Assembly: GCA_946811185.2 (NCBI GenBank)
Contig: OX328106.1
Coordinates: 47,318,311-47,382,310, forward strand
Source of the DNA: Hippopus hippopus
Taxonomy: Eukaryota; Mollusca; Bivalvia; Cardiida; Cardiidae
DNA: 64,000 bases
Direction: 5' to 3'
Notes under the pieces: generated by a model
What the model was told of the DNA's origin: nothing
The model's input: only the letters and a program-made list of their open reading frames with translations
The model's database searches: none
Shown here: positions 19,093-29,419 of the stretch, one piece after another
How positions within the stretch are numbered: the stretch's first letter is position 1
Layout: each line of letters starts with the position of its first letter
Translations under genes and position numbers: made by a program

Positions 19093-19990
19093 ATATCCCC
19101 CGACGATGAAGTAGAGGGGGTTATACTGGTTTCACAATGCTTATCTCTGTCTGTCAATCCACCCGTTTGTCCATCAGCCCATCTGTATTTTCGTTTCCAT
19201 GCTCTAACTCAAAAGCCATTGGACCCTGGATCCTGAAACTTCATACAAGTGTTGCTCATGACCCAATGTGGTGCCCTATTGTTTTTGGGTCACATGGGTC
19301 AAAGATCAAGGTCACAGGTAAATTTTGTTTTAAAAAACAATTTCTGTTCTCTGATTGTGCTGCTTCAGTTACAAGGTGCTGTTTGGGGTATTTTGTTCAC
19401 TTTGGAACAGTTCTAGTTACATCTAATTTGTTGTCTGGAAATGCTTTCAAGTAGGACGAGGCTGAAATTTTCTCATCTGATAATTTTGTCATCTGATAAT
19501 CTGACATGGCTTAAATTTTGTCGTCTTGTTGAAAATCATTTCCATGCTCTAACTCAAAAGCTATTTGACCTAAGATCCTGAAACTTTATTCAATAGTTGC
19601 TTATGATCTAAGGAGGTGCCCTATTGTTTTTGGGTCACATGGATCAAAGGTCAAGTTCACAGGTGAACTTTGTTTGAAAATCGTTTCCATTGCTCTTAAC
19701 TGAATAGCTGTTTGACCTAGGACATTGAAACTTTATACAAGTGTTGCTCATGACTTAAGGAGGTACCCTATTGCTTTTGGGTTGCATGGGTCAAAGGTCA
19801 TGGTCACAGGTGAACTTTGTTTTGAAAACCATTTTCGTTCTCTGATTGTGCTGCTTCAGTTACAAGGTGCTGGTTGGGGGTATTTGTTCGCTTTGTGACA
19901 GTTCTAGTTACATCTAATTTGTTGTCTGGAAATGCTGTCGAGTAGGACAAGGCTGAAATTTTGTCATCTGAGAAAGAGTTATTGTACACT
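19093..19990. repeat. 146-bp tandem-core element joined to TPM halves, duplicated
   Basis: It starts ATATCCCCCGACGATGAAG. Core units contain TCCATGCTCTAACTCAAAAG and TTTTTGGGTCACATGG (19197, 19541; variant at 19687, about 146 bp later). Both blocks end GTGCTGCTTCAGTTACAAGG...GACAGTTCTAGTTAC and run into a TPM right half (TAATTTGTTGTCTGGAAATG), at 19412 and 19911. The shared junction shows the composite was duplicated. Confidence 0.7.
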
Positions 19991-20091
19991 GTCTGCAAAA
20001 ACACCTTGGAATGGACCAATGCTTTGAATCGGCAAATCTTGTATACCAGATATTTATGGTATACAGGTAGAGTTTTTGAATTTAATTTCAG

Positions 20092-20145
20092 GACTGGCGA
20101 CAAGCAATTCTTACCTTGAAAGCGTCACTTCCTCTGGAACACAAG
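20092..20145 (+). CDS. RTK small exon: extracellular linker part 2
   Basis: 54 bp, phase 1 in and phase 1 out; acceptor TTTAATTTCAG, donor AAG|GTAGGG. It encodes LATSNSYLESVTSSGTQ with split codons at both ends, a Ser/Thr-rich stalk just before the membrane. Chosen because its phases match the exons on both sides. Confidence 0.65.
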
Positions 20146-20282
20146 GTAGGGTTTTTGATGTTTTACTAAGCTTTTTCAGAGAATAAATTGAATGTGTCAT
20201 ACATGATGAGATTTGTCTTCAGTATGGTAGAAAATACAAATAACCCGCTTTTTCTCTTTTTTCACACATTGTTTTCAAAAGT
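20146..20282. repeat. TPM core fragment
   Basis: GTATGGTAGAAAATACAAAT to CACATTGTTTTCAAAAG; no ends. Confidence 0.5.
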
Positions 20283-20457
20283 CTTCTTTACCAAATAATC
20301 TGGAGTTTTAACAACCCTGAAAGAGAAGGGTCCTTTTATCACAGTGTTTTCTACCCTATCAAATCCATAAATCATCATCTGAACTACATTTAATTTGTCA
20401 TATGCAGATTCTTTGAATTTGTTCTAGTCCAAAATTTCGTTTTCAGGTAAAGAGTTA
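20283..20457 (+). mobile_element. TPM + with internal deletion
   Basis: TCTTTACCAAATAATCTGG start; the palindrome is mostly gone; GGTAAAGAGTTAA end shared with the next copy. Confidence 0.8.
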
Positions 20458-20678
20458 ACTCTTTACCACACAGTCCAGACTTAATGACCCTGGAAGATGA
20501 GACTTTTGAAAACATTATGGGAAAAGGCTAAAATACTGGTTACCAGCATTTTCTCCTTTTCCCACAATGTTTTCTCCTCCTTCCCAAAACAAATTTCAAT
20601 TTTTCAGTGATATTTATTTCATTGTCTGCAAATGCTTTCAATTTGAACCAGTCTAAAGTTTTGTTGTTTTGTACTGAA
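20454..20678 (+). mobile_element. TPM + with reversed centre
   Basis: TTAACTCTTTACCACACAGT start, but the centre reads GGTTACC, the form expected of - copies. The right end is eroded (TTGTTGTTTTGTACTGAA). Confidence 0.85.
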
Positions 20679-21193
20679 CAATCTGATGTCTTGATGACAC
20701 AGACACAAACAAAACTTGGGAAAAATGAATATGCAGCTAGAGATAAATTTTTTGCATCGATTGAACATCAGTGGTAATATTTTCATGAGTGCCGCAGTCA
20801 CTCGTGAAATTCTGACTGATGTTGTTCATGGGATGAAATAGATTTTGATTTTTCACTGAAGAAACAAATATTCTATTTATTTCATGCTTCCAACCCCTGT
20901 TTTGTTTGGACTTTCATCAAAATCCAGTTCAGTTGTTTGCAGTAATTTCCCCAGCGTACCTACCCCCACATAAGGAGGCATCACAATAGTATGTAAAGCG
21001 CAAGAAATGTAGGGTAAATGCACATGAACTATGTCATATTTCTGTCTGGTTGAATGGCACACATTGTTTACCTAGGTAACTAGTGTGAAGAAACTACTAT
21101 TTCCACCTTCAGTTGAAGAATTACAAAAATATTTACTGTAAATTTCACTGGCTGTAACCATGAATTATTAAACCTTATAATGAAATAAAATGA
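20679..21193. other. No gene or named repeat recognised
   Basis: RTK intron. No domain in the short frames. Confidence 0.4.
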
Positions 21194-21397
21194 TTTAACC
21201 CTATACCAAATAGTCCTGTTTAGGAAGAAGGCTTTTGAAACATTATGGGAAAAGGAATAAACCACCACTGTCTCCTTGTCCAACAAGATTTTCTACCCTT
21301 CCAAAGAGAAATCAGTTGAGCCAGTCATTTACTATGTCATCTACAAATGCTTTCAAAATGGCAAAGCCCAAAATGTTATGATATGGAAAAGAGGTAA
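21194..21397 (+). mobile_element. TPM +, degenerate
   Basis: TTTAACCCTATACCAAATAG start, core broken, right end GGAAAAGAGGTAAAAC. Confidence 0.72.
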
Positions 21398-21532
21398 AAC
21401 ATAAATAGGTCAATGTGAAAACATTGTGGCAAAAGGGAAATGCTTTTTTTAAGCAAGCTTTCTTTTTGTCACAATGTTTCCAAACGTTCTTTGCTGATAG
21501 ATGAAACAAGTCATCACCAGGGGGTTATGATG

Positions 21533-21709
21533 TTAACTCTTTACCAAACGACAAAAATTTGGACTGGACCAAATTCAAAGCATTTGCAGACGACAAATGT
21601 TGCTAAAATGATGAATATTCTCTGCCTGGTGGGATAGAAAACACTGTGGGAAAAGGAGAAAATGCTGATTACGGTTGTTAAAAGTCAGGATTGTGTGGTA
21701 AAGGGTTGA
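21533..21709 (-). mobile_element. TPM - with one palindrome arm deleted
   Basis: TTAACTCTTTACCAAACGAC start, left arm through GAGAAAATGCTGATTAC, then directly GGTTGTTAAAAGTCAGGAT and GGTAAAGGGTTGA. It ends 42 bp before the transmembrane exon. Confidence 0.85.
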
Positions 21710-21751
21710 TTATGATGATGATGATGTTGATGACAACTTTATTTTTGACAG

Positions 21752-21897
21752 TGCCCATATCAAATGAACTGGTTGCAATCGTCCTCAGTTGTGCCATGTT
21801 GATTATCATTCCACTAATCATTGTGTTCGTAATTTTACTTCGACGAAGAAATAATGGTAAAGAAGATGCCACAGCGAGAAGGTTTGGGCCCATTGAG
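21752..21897 (+). CDS. RTK exon: transmembrane segment
   Basis: 146 bp, phase 1 in and phase 0 out. It encodes PISNELVAIVLSCAM, then a run of Ile/Leu/Val (residues about 219-242) and RRRNNGKEDATARRFGPIE. The hydrophobic run followed by three arginines is a type I membrane span with a stop-transfer signal. The donor is GAG|GTATGA. A rearranged TPM ends only about 40 bp before the acceptor. Confidence 0.88.
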
Positions 21898-21935
21898 GTA
21901 TGAAAAAATCCTTTTCATTGTAAACTGTTAGACCA

Positions 21936-22124
21936 TTAAACCTTTACCACACGATTCCGACTCTTAAAGACACTTAGGAAGAAAGCCTTTGAAAACATTT
22001 TGGGAACAGAATAAATGCTAGTTACCAGTATTTTCTCCTTTTTCCTAAAATATTCTTAATTTGTAGTCTCCAAATGCTTTCAATTTGGACAAGTCTAATA
22101 AATTGTTGTGTGGTAAAGAGTTAG
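21936..22124 (+). mobile_element. TPM +, shortened
   Basis: TTAAACCTTTACCACACGAT start, core TAGTTACCAGTA, internal loss before TTAATTTGTAGTCTCC, GGTAAAGAGTTA end. Confidence 0.82.
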
Positions 22125-22204
22125 GTCTTTAGCCATTCTTCCACCTTTTTTGCCTCGCTATTTTAGACCTACTCAAAAGTACATGTATTCCTAATATTCC
22201 TAAT

Positions 22205-22431
22205 TTAACCCTTTCCCGAACAATCCCTGGTATCTACGATCCCGAGATAGAAGCCTTTTGAAAACATTGTGGGAAAAGGAGAAAATGCTGGTAACCAGCA
22301 TTTTCTCCTTTTCCCACAATGTTTTCTACCCTCCCAGAACAAATTTCAATTTTGAGTTACCTTTATTTTGTCATCTGCAAGTGCTTTCAATTTGGACCAG
22401 TCTAAAATTTTGTTGTTAGGTAAAGAGTTAA
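22205..22431 (+). mobile_element. TPM +, well preserved
   Basis: TTAACCCTTTCCCGAACAAT start; a perfect 67-bp palindrome at 22260-22326; GGTAAAGAGTTAA end. Confidence 0.92.
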
Positions 22432-22599
22432 CAAAAAACAAAGACAAACCATGTTTGTTGAAAAGGACACCATATCATTTTAAGAGTATGACAAAGATTG
22501 TGGGAAAGGGGGTGATGATTGCTTGTTACTACCAATATCACTCAAATACATTTATTTTCCAAAGCTGACAACTTCAGGGTAGAATGAAGTCACAGCAGG

Positions 22600-22770
22600 C
22601 ATAGCAGGTAGTGTTGATCCAAGATCAGGCAGCATTGTATAGTCTGATCTTGATCTAAACTGAGCTTAAAGACAGCTATAGGTATAACAGGTGCTTTTAA
22701 GTTTCTTTTTTTTTAGATCAAGATCAGGCTGCACAGCTTCATCTCAAATAGGCTGATCGTGATGTAACTG
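22600..22770. repeat. QTD-related fragments
   Basis: AGATCAGGCAGCATTGTATA then GTCTGATCTTGATCTA, and a second AAGATCAGGCTGCACAG (22722); no TTAA ends. Confidence 0.5.
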
Positions 22771-22783
22771 TCATTTATGGATT

Positions 22784-22870
22784 TTTAACCTTTTTCCAAC
22801 CAACCATGAGAGAAGGAGGAAATGTTGGTAACTAAAATTTGGAAAATTTGTCATCTGATAAAGAATTTAT
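22784..22870 (+). repeat. TPM + with large internal deletion
   Basis: TTTAACCTTTTTCCAACCAA, AAATGTTGGTAAC, then GTCATCTGATAAAGAATTTA. Confidence 0.55.
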
Positions 22871-23015
22871 GATTTAAATGAATTCAGAAAGGAAATAAAA
22901 CCAGATAGATCTGAAATATAAGATGTTTGTAATTTCAAAAAAAAGAAAAAAAAGAAATGGTTAATATGACTTCTGAATACAGATGCTTTTTTCCTTTTCT
23001 CATTCATTTTATAAG

Positions 23016-23235
23016 GAGATGAATCCTATTTATGAGCGAGTCTCTCCACTGGAAAGTCTTGAATTTCAACACAAAATAATTCCAGATGATTATGAAATAG
23101 ACTATTCTCGCCTAGATTTTATATCTGTTATCGGAGAGGGAGCGTTTGGTAAAGTTGTGAAAGCTGAGTATTGTCCACCCAGTGATAATGGGGAAACGAA
23201 GCCTCCCCAGATTGTTGCCGTAAAAATGTTGAAAG
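23016..23235 (+). CDS. RTK exon: juxtamembrane and kinase N-lobe
   Basis: 220 bp, phase 0 in and phase 1 out. It starts EMNPIYERVSPLE and carries the glycine loop IGEGAFGKVVKAEY, a Pro/Gly-rich loop (CPPSDNGETKPPQ) and IVAVKMLK with the ATP-binding lysine. YERV is a candidate phosphotyrosine site. An open frame reaches back to 22983, but the pyrimidine-rich AG at 23014-23015 joins in phase with the preceding exon and is preferred. Confidence 0.9.
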
Positions 23236-23280
23236 GTAAAAATAATTACTTCTCCTTTGCAATGTTCTCTACACGATGCT

Positions 23281-23490
23281 CTTAGGTCTTTACCACAGGA
23301 CAAAAATTTAGACTTGTCCAAACTGAAAGCATTTGCAGACAACTATGTAAATGTCTTTAAATGATGGAATTTGTCTTTGATAGGGTAGAAAACATTGCGG
23401 GAAAAAGAGAAAATGCTGGTTACCACAATGTTTTCAAAAGGTTTTTCCTTGAGGGTCGTTAAAACTTGTGATTGTGTGGTAAAGAGTCAA
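23281..23490 (-). mobile_element. TPM - with shortened palindrome
   Basis: GGTCTTTACCACAGGACAAA start; GGTTACC runs straight into CACAATGTTTTC; GGTAAAGAGTCAA end. It starts about 45 bp after the kinase exon donor at 23236. Confidence 0.85.
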
Positions 23491-23625
23491 ATGCTATTTT
23501 CACAAGTATATGATATCCTTGCCCTTATGGAAATAAAATTGCCAACATTAATTCCAGTTTCAATTTTATTGTTCTGCTACTGATTGGAACCTTGACCAGC
23601 TACTCTTTGACAGGTCATCAGACTT

Positions 23626-23735
23626 AATCATTTACCAAACATTCCCAAGTTTGACTGCCCTTATAGAAGGAGGTTTTTGAAAACATTGTGGGAGGAGTAA
23701 AAACTGCTGGTAACCAGCATTTATTTTTAGACTAG
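23626..23735 (+). repeat. TPM + left half
   Basis: TTAATCATTTACCAAACATT to GGTAACCAGCATTTA; right half missing. Confidence 0.7.
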
Positions 23736-24198
23736 CTTCACTAGTCGATAGGCATCCAGATTGACTCAGATGCAGTGTAAACAAAAAAACCCACAGTTGC
23801 CAAATACTGCCTCACAGAAAAATAATTCTTTCTGTTAACATTCTTAATTCTGTTATATATGACAATTTGACAAAAACCGCAAAATCTCTACCAAACTAAT
23901 TTGAACATGTCTACTTACAAAGTAATAGACTGAAAAATATGTCATTGATAATGTACAAGATGTTTGCGTATATGTAAATTAAGTGACCTATGCAAATCAG
24001 ACTCTAAGACTTATTCCTACAACAACGTAACATTATCAATGAATCTAAAAATAGATACACCTAGGTAGCTTGTAGCAAATCCCAGCTACACAAACCCTCA
24101 CTGGACAGGGGACCGTTGTCATTCCCTCAGTCATTCATTATTTAGATCTTTGTGTACCGCGAAACTGATACGTTAAACTGTTATTTTACGTCTTGTAT
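23736..24198. other. No gene or named repeat recognised
   Basis: RTK intron, AT-rich, without recognisable ends. Confidence 0.4.
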
Positions 24199-24427
24199 AT
24201 TAACACTTTACCACGCAATCCCAAGTTTTAACAAAATTAGGGAAGATGCCCTTTGAAAACATTGCGGGAAAAGGAGAAAATGCTGGTAACCAGCATTTTC
24301 TCCTTTTCCCACATTGCTTTCTGCCCTTTTAGAATTAGGTTTCATCAATTTAGCCACATTTAACTTTATGGTCTGGAACAGCTTTGAGTTTGGACAAGTG
24401 AAAATTTTTCGTTTTGTAAAGAATTAA
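24199..24427 (+). mobile_element. TPM +, full length
   Basis: TTAACACTTTACCACGCAAT start, GGTAACC centre, GTAAAGAATTAA end. Confidence 0.88.
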
Positions 24428-24487
24428 ATAGTTTACTACACTAATTACATCTTGTGCTAATAGTTAAGTATATAATTAAGTTTAAGT

Positions 24488-24650
24488 TTAACCCTTAATC
24501 TGTGAAAAAAAGTTTAATGGAACTTGCAAGCTGATGGTAAAAACCTGAATATTGCTGTTTCAAAGTTATATTGGACAGTGTAGATCCAAGATCAGACTGC
24601 AGTCTATGCAGTCTGATCTTGATCTACACTGTCACTTTCAGTTCGTCCAT
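24488..24650. mobile_element. QTD element, partial
   Basis: TTTAACCCTTAATCTGTG start and stem AAGATCAGACTGCAG / CTATGCAGTCTGATCTT at 24588-24620. The right TTAA end is lost. Confidence 0.6.
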
Positions 24651-25287
24651 CCGGACATATATCTCCTAAAATCCTTTTTGAAAATTGATGAAACTTCATA
24701 CATGTGTTCATTATGATAGTCCACCGATATATTAATCTTCATTTAATGCCGTGTCATGGAAAAAGGGGGCTTGATGTATATTTCCTTTGTGGACCAATAT
24801 CTCTTTAATATATATTATTTATCATCATCAACAGACAAGCATTATTTGTTTTCATTTAATGAAATGTCATGTTATGGAAAAAGGGTGCTTAATGTAAAAT
24901 TTCGTTCTGGACCAATAACAAAAAGGCCATGTGCACAAGCAAAACATGATACCTCTTGTATCTTTCTATCAAAAAAGTCTTTTTCGGCGGGGGATATCAT
25001 TTCAACGAAATAACTTTTTTTTCAGTTGAAAGTTAACAAACAAGATTTTCATGGTATTTCTTATTTTGCCAAGTAAGTAGTCAAGTGCGTTGGGTAAAAT
25101 CAATGGATTGAACTGGATCCGGATTGGACCGGATTGGACTTAATTACCGGAATGAGCCGGTGGAACTGGAATGGACTCAAAACCGAATTTTATAATTTTC
25201 TTTCAATCTTGTATAAACCAACCAGGTTTCATCTTTACCATAGCCACTTATTTCAAATTCCCTAGTCTGTCAGTACTTTCAGTACTT
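24651..25287. other. No gene; repeat scraps
   Basis: A decayed GAGC-MITE-like piece (GAAAAAGGGGGCTTGATG at 24758) and a short GGATTGGACCGGATTGGAC run at 25120. Confidence 0.4.
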
Positions 25288-25420
25288 TGATTTCCTTTTC
25301 CCATAATGTTTTCTGTACTTCCTAAGAGAAATTTCAGATTTTGGGTCACATTTAAGTTGTCGTCAGCAAATGCTTTTGATTTGGACATGTCTAAAATTTT
25401 GTCAATTGGTAAAGGGTTAA
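25288..25420 (+). repeat. TPM + right half
   Basis: CTTTTCCCATAATGTTTTC to GGTAAAGGGTTAA. Confidence 0.75.
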
Positions 25421-25502
25421 ATAATCATCATACGATGATATGGCATGAATGAAATTTACCTGTATTTTATACACATTGTTTACATTTTGCCACTATTGGA
25501 TC

Positions 25503-25729
25503 TTTCACTCTTCACCAAATGACAAAACAGTAGACTTGTCCATGTTGAGAGCATTTGCAGACAACAAATTATATGTTCCTCAAATTGTGTGATTTTTTTC
25601 TTTGAAAGAGTAGAAAACATTATAGGAGAAGCAGAAAATGCTGGTTACCAGTACTTTTTCCATTTACCATAATGTTTTCAAAAGCCTTCTTCATCGGAGT
25701 CCTTATAATCAAGGATTAGTTATGGTTAA
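25503..25729 (-). mobile_element. TPM -, full length
   Basis: TCACTCTTCACCAAATGAC start, GGTTACC centre, decayed end that merges with the next copy's TTAA. Confidence 0.83.
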
Positions 25730-25954
25730 CCCTTTCCCAAACAATCCCTGGTTTTCACGGCCCTGCAAAAGAAGCCTTTTGAAAACATCGTGGGAAAAGG
25801 AGAAAATGCTGGTAACCAGCATTTTCTCCTTTTTCCACAATGTTTTCTACCCTCCCAGAACAAATTTCAATTTTTGAGTCACATTAATTTTGTCGTCTGC
25901 AAATGCTTTCAACTTGGACCAGTCTAAAATTTTGTCGTTTGGTAAAGAGTTTAA
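25726..25954 (+). mobile_element. TPM +, well preserved
   Basis: TTAACCCTTTCCCAAACAAT start, near-perfect palindrome, GGTAAAGAGTTTAA end. Very similar to the copy at 22205, suggesting a shared recent source. Confidence 0.91.
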
Positions 25955-26565
25955 GCCTTAGCAGCCGAGCATTTTGGTCCTAAAGAAGGCAAGCAATAGA
26001 AAGGAGTGTGGAAAATAGTGTTGTTACAGACTTCCTATATGCAAGCAGGAAAAATGTACTGTAAGATACCCTCAGCTATTATGATATACAGTTATTGAAA
26101 TACCATTCAAATTACATACATCTAAATCACTCGTCACAACTCGGCCAATTCCGTACCTACATCTAACCTCATCCGTATAACGGTCATTTCCATTTGAACT
26201 GCGAATCACGTGATCTTATACATGGCGCACCTCTGCCGGTTGTTTAGCAACGACATAAACAGCCTTGATGAAGTTATTCACATCTGTTTATCTGTCGGTG
26301 AAAACTTTAATCGGAATTGATAAATAATGAATATACAAACTGTTTGCCAACTCAACTGAAATATAGTTAGAAAGATTTTGATAGAAAATTGAAACTCAAG
26401 TTTTCTTTTTTAAGAGGAGCCTTACAATTTTCAGAAAGGTAAACCGGCGTATTTCTGGGTATGTACCGATCTGGTGCATATCAATCCACCAGATACAGCT
26501 GAGGGATATGATGGCTACCATAACCCAAGGTATGCCGAATGACATCTAAATATGCCTATCTTATA
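25955..26565. other. No gene; unclassified intronic sequence
   Basis: ACCCTCAGCTATTATGATAT (26070) and AGCTGAGGGATATGATGGC (26498) are loosely inverted, so 26.06-26.53 kb may be an unclassified DNA element. Confidence 0.35.
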
Positions 26566-27000
26566 CTCCCCTACCTGTTAAGTAGAGGGGGTATACTGGT
26601 CTCACCATGTCTGTCAATCAGTGCATGTTTTCATTTCCGTGCTCTAACTCAAAAGTCATTTGACGTAGGACCCTGAAACTTTATACAAGTGTTGATCATG
26701 ACACAAGAAAGTGCCCTATTGGTTTTGGGTCACATGGGTTAAAGATCAAGGTCACAGGTGAACTTCATTTGAAAATCATTTCCATATGCTCTAACTCAAT
26801 AGCTGTTTGATCTAGGACCCTAAAACTTTATACAAATATTGCCCATGACCCAAGGAGGTGCCGTATTGTTTTTGGGTTAGATGGGTTCAAGGTCACAGGT
26901 GAACTTTGTTTTGAAAATCATTTATGCTCTTTTATTGTGCTGCTTCAGTGACAAGGTGCTGGTGGGGGGGTATTTGTCGGCTTTGCGACAGTTCTAGTTT
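26566..27000 (+). repeat. 146-bp tandem-core element, second locus
   Basis: Starts near AAGTAGAGGGGGTATACTGG; units with GCTCTAACTCAAAAGTCAT at 26641 and GCTCTAACTCAATAGCTG at 26788; ends GTGCTGCTTCAGTGACAAGG...GACAGTTCTAGTTT. The end is about 30 bp before the kinase exon at 27033. Confidence 0.7.
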
Positions 27001-27032
27001 ATATACACATATTGTTGTAAATCCCTTTGCAG

Positions 27033-27217
27033 AATTTTATACTGGGGATGAATCCAGAAACTTTTTGTTAGAGATACAAGCCATGAAGAACCTTGGACAT
27101 CATCCATATATAGTTAGTATCATTGGTTCCTGTATGACGGGGCCTAAACTGTGTTTAGTCATGGACTACTGTGCTCTTGGAGATTTGCGGAATTACTTAC
27201 GAAAATATCGAGAAAAA
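27033..27217 (+). CDS. RTK exon: kinase helix C to hinge
   Basis: 185 bp, phase 1 in and phase 0 out; acceptor CCCTTTGCAG, donor AAA|GTAGGT. It encodes FYTGDESRNFLLEIQAMKNL, GHHPYIVSIIGSC, then LCLVMDYCALGDLRNYL and RKYREK. This is helix C with its Glu, the HPxIV turn, and the hinge with DYCALGDL as in split receptor kinases. The tail end of a tandem-core element lies about 30 bp before the acceptor. Confidence 0.92.
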
Positions 27218-27440
27218 GTAGGTCTTGCTTCTTATATTCATTTAAGTTTGTATGGCTCATATCTCACATTCAAGTCAATGGATATTCTTTTGTTCATCTA
27301 TGCTCTGATGAAAGTGACTTTTTACATAATTATATTCTGTGTAGAGCATTTTAAAACATTATGATAAATGCATAAATAATTCTTCTTTATGAAGTATTCC
27401 AGTTCATTTGTACATTTCAGCCATCTTGTGTCCATGAACC
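27218..27440. other. No repeat recognised; RTK intron
   Basis: The open frame of the kinase exon runs on to 27364 but is intronic: GTAGGT at 27218 is the donor. Confidence 0.5.
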
Positions 27441-27540
27441 TTTAACCCTTTATCAAACAATGCCATGTTTTCCTTGAGGCCCTTAAAAAAGGGCCTCAGG
27501 GAAGGGGACCTTTGAAAACATTGTGGGAAATGGAGCAAGT
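27441..27540 (+). repeat. TPM + left half with local hairpin
   Basis: TTTAACCCTTTATCAAACAA start. CTTGAGGCCCTT and AAGGGCCTCAGG form a new short stem. It breaks off after the left palindrome arm. Confidence 0.65.
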
Positions 27541-27583
27541 ATACTTTTGTTTCCTAATGGGGCAACTATGTTGTAATGTACCT

Positions 27584-27808
27584 GTATATACTCTTTACAA
27601 AACAGTCTCATGTTGTAACGACCCAGAAAAAGAACCCTTTGAAGACATGGTTGGAAAAAGAGGAAATACTGGTAAAAAGCATTTTCTTTATTTGCAACAA
27701 CAGTTTTCTACCTGTTCAAAGACAAATTCCATCATATGAGATATATATTTTAATGTATTCTGCAAATGCGTTCAAATTTGATGAGTTTTAAGTTTTGCTG
27801 TGAGTTAA
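27584..27808 (+). mobile_element. TPM +, degenerate
   Basis: ATACTCTTTACAAAACAGTC start, ACTGGTAAAAAGCATTTTC core, GTGAGTTAAG end. It ends about 85 bp before the kinase-insert exon. Confidence 0.75.
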
Positions 27809-27892
27809 GCAAGCAGCTGTCTTAATCAAACACATTGTCAGTTTTTCTTAGGTGCTTGCTTAATACAAGTTGGAGTATGTTACTTATTTCAG

Positions 27893-28028
27893 ATGATGTA
27901 CAATATAGCAACACCCTATGGTAACATGTCAAAGCCTGAGGATGGTGACCTTGACATTCCTTTGTTACAGCCCAGTAACCCAGGTTCTCCTATATCTTCT
28001 GAAACAAACCGAAGTAGTTCCTCAGTCA
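27893..28028 (+). CDS. RTK exon: kinase insert
   Basis: 136 bp, phase 0 in and phase 1 out; acceptor ACTTATTTCAG, donor TCA|GTAAGT. It encodes MMYNIATPYGNMSKPEDGDL, then a Pro/Ser-rich stretch ending SSETNRSSSSV. A low-complexity segment between the hinge and helix E is the kinase insert of PDGFR/FGFR/Torso-type receptors. The two tyrosines could be docking sites. Confidence 0.8.
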
Positions 28029-28064
28029 GTAAGTCTTTTTATCCCAGTTCTAGTTAACACACTT

Positions 28065-28292
28065 GAGACATGCTCTATGAAAAGGGGGTTATTGCATTTG
28101 CAAAAATTATCAACCCAGGTCAACCTTCACAGTCCATGCAGGCTGACCTGGATAGATACTTTCTTGTTGGCCAATTTTCTGTAGATTCAAGGACCATTTT
28201 ATGTCAGGATACAGCTGGTTGTTAGACAAAATAGATTTTATGTATACTTGACGATATGATGACTTGCTTGGTATAATGCATTACAGAGATGA
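28065..28292 (+). mobile_element. GAGC-MITE, right end lost
   Basis: GAGACATGCTCTATGAAAAG start, palindrome CAGGTCAACCTTCACAG... at 28116, running into TPM sequence at GCATTACAGAGAT. It starts 36 bp after an RTK donor. Confidence 0.75.
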
Positions 28293-28473
28293 ATTAGCAA
28301 ATGACAAACTAAATGTGACCGAAAAACTGAAAAGTTTCTATGGAAGGATAGAAAACATTGTGGGAAAAGGAGAAAATGCTGGTTAGCAGCATTTTCTTCT
28401 GTTCCCATCATGTGTTTAAAAGGCATCTTTCTCCGCATCACTAATACATGATAGTGTGTGGTAACAGGTCAAC
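28290..28473 (-). mobile_element. TPM -, 5' truncated
   Basis: AGCAAATGACAAACTAAATG joins the GAGC-MITE; core GGTTAGC; end GTGTGGTAACAGGTCAA. Confidence 0.78.
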
Positions 28474-28540
28474 CCTTTACTAAATGAAAAAATTTTGGGC
28501 AAATCCAAATCCAAAAGAGTAGAATTTTGCAAAGGTTTGT
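28472..28540 (-). repeat. TPM - left-end fragment
   Basis: ACCCTTTACTAAATGAAAAA and AAATCCAAATCCAAAAG. Confidence 0.5.
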
Positions 28541-28914
28541 GGGAATGTCAAATGATGAATAAGCAGTGTTTGTTACGTTGGATTGTATGCAAATAGGTAT
28601 GATGATGTCATATTTGATCTCATGTGGGTAGACAGAGCTACGATTGCAAAAGGACCATCCCAGCAATTTAAACACCGAAGTTTCACTCACCTTTTACATA
28701 ATATAGCCATTCAGTTTCTTTATCCTTACAAAAAAAATTACTGTAGATCTGTTTATCAGTGCTTTAGCAAATGATTTTGATTCACTGCAAAATATTGTAA
28801 GGCCCTTTAAGTACATCTCCCTTTTCTATCATTTTTGCTGACTTTTTTGCTTTCAGTTGTACTCTTATGTTGTGTTTCTGTGTATCTAAAACTGCTGTAC
28901 TAAATTTCTTTCAG
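28541..28914. other. No gene or named repeat recognised
   Basis: RTK intron. The open frame at 28583 has no domain. Confidence 0.4.
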
Positions 28915-28982
28915 ATGGTGATCAGATTGAGCTTACAGAAGGACAGTTGTTGTCTTATGCCAGACAAATCACAATGGGAATG
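28915..28982 (+). CDS. RTK exon: kinase helix E
   Basis: 68 bp, phase 1 in and phase 0 out; acceptor TTTCTTTCAG, donor ATG|GTATGT. It encodes GDQIELTEGQLLSYARQITM followed by GM. LTxxxLLSYARQITxGM is the helix E signature just before the catalytic loop. Confidence 0.9.
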
Positions 28983-29054
28983 GTATGTTTTAACTCTTTC
29001 AGGACTTATACAATCCACTGAAACTCAGAAAGATTTTCACCTACTAAACATAAA

Positions 29055-29132
29055 GTTGGTATAGATCTAAGATCAGGCTTCACTGTCTGTGCAGTTTGAC
29101 TTTGATCCATGCAGTCTGCAGAAGGCCTTTTA
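29055..29132. repeat. QTD fragment
   Basis: TAGATCTAAGATCAGGCTTC with a partial complement CAGTTTGACTTTGATCC. Confidence 0.5.
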
Positions 29133-29142
29133 CACTGCAGTG

Positions 29143-29328
29143 GTTGACTTTTTACCCAACGACAAAACTTTTGACTAGTCCATTTGAAAGCTTTAACAGA
29201 TGACATGAATACATGTGACTTGTTTTGGAAGGGGTCGAAAACATTGTGGGAAAAGAAGAAAATGCTGTTTTTCAAAAGCTTTCTGTCTGAGGGTTGTTAA
29301 AAGTTTAGATTGTGTGGTATAGGGTTAA
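29143..29328 (-). mobile_element. TPM - with one palindrome arm deleted
   Basis: CTTTTTACCCAACGACAAAA start, left arm to GAGAAAATGC-like AAGAAAATGCTG, then directly TTTTTCAAAAGC and GGTATAGGGTTAA. Confidence 0.82.
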
Positions 29329-29419
29329 GAGCTGATAAACTAATAAACAACAGCATAAAAGACATAGTAAACTTTTGAAAATGGCTTTTAAAATTAGGAT
29401 GATGTGTAATGAGGTTCAA

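Noticed and set aside
20619..20801. A minus-strand peptide beginning with an apparent signal-like hydrophobic run
   Set aside because: It overlaps a TPM right end and intronic DNA, has no splice or family support, and several such short frames are expected by chance.
26924..27364. A 146-residue ORF taken as one exon of the kinase
   Set aside because: Its first third is the end of a tandem-core transposon and its last third is intron; only 27033-27217 is the exon.
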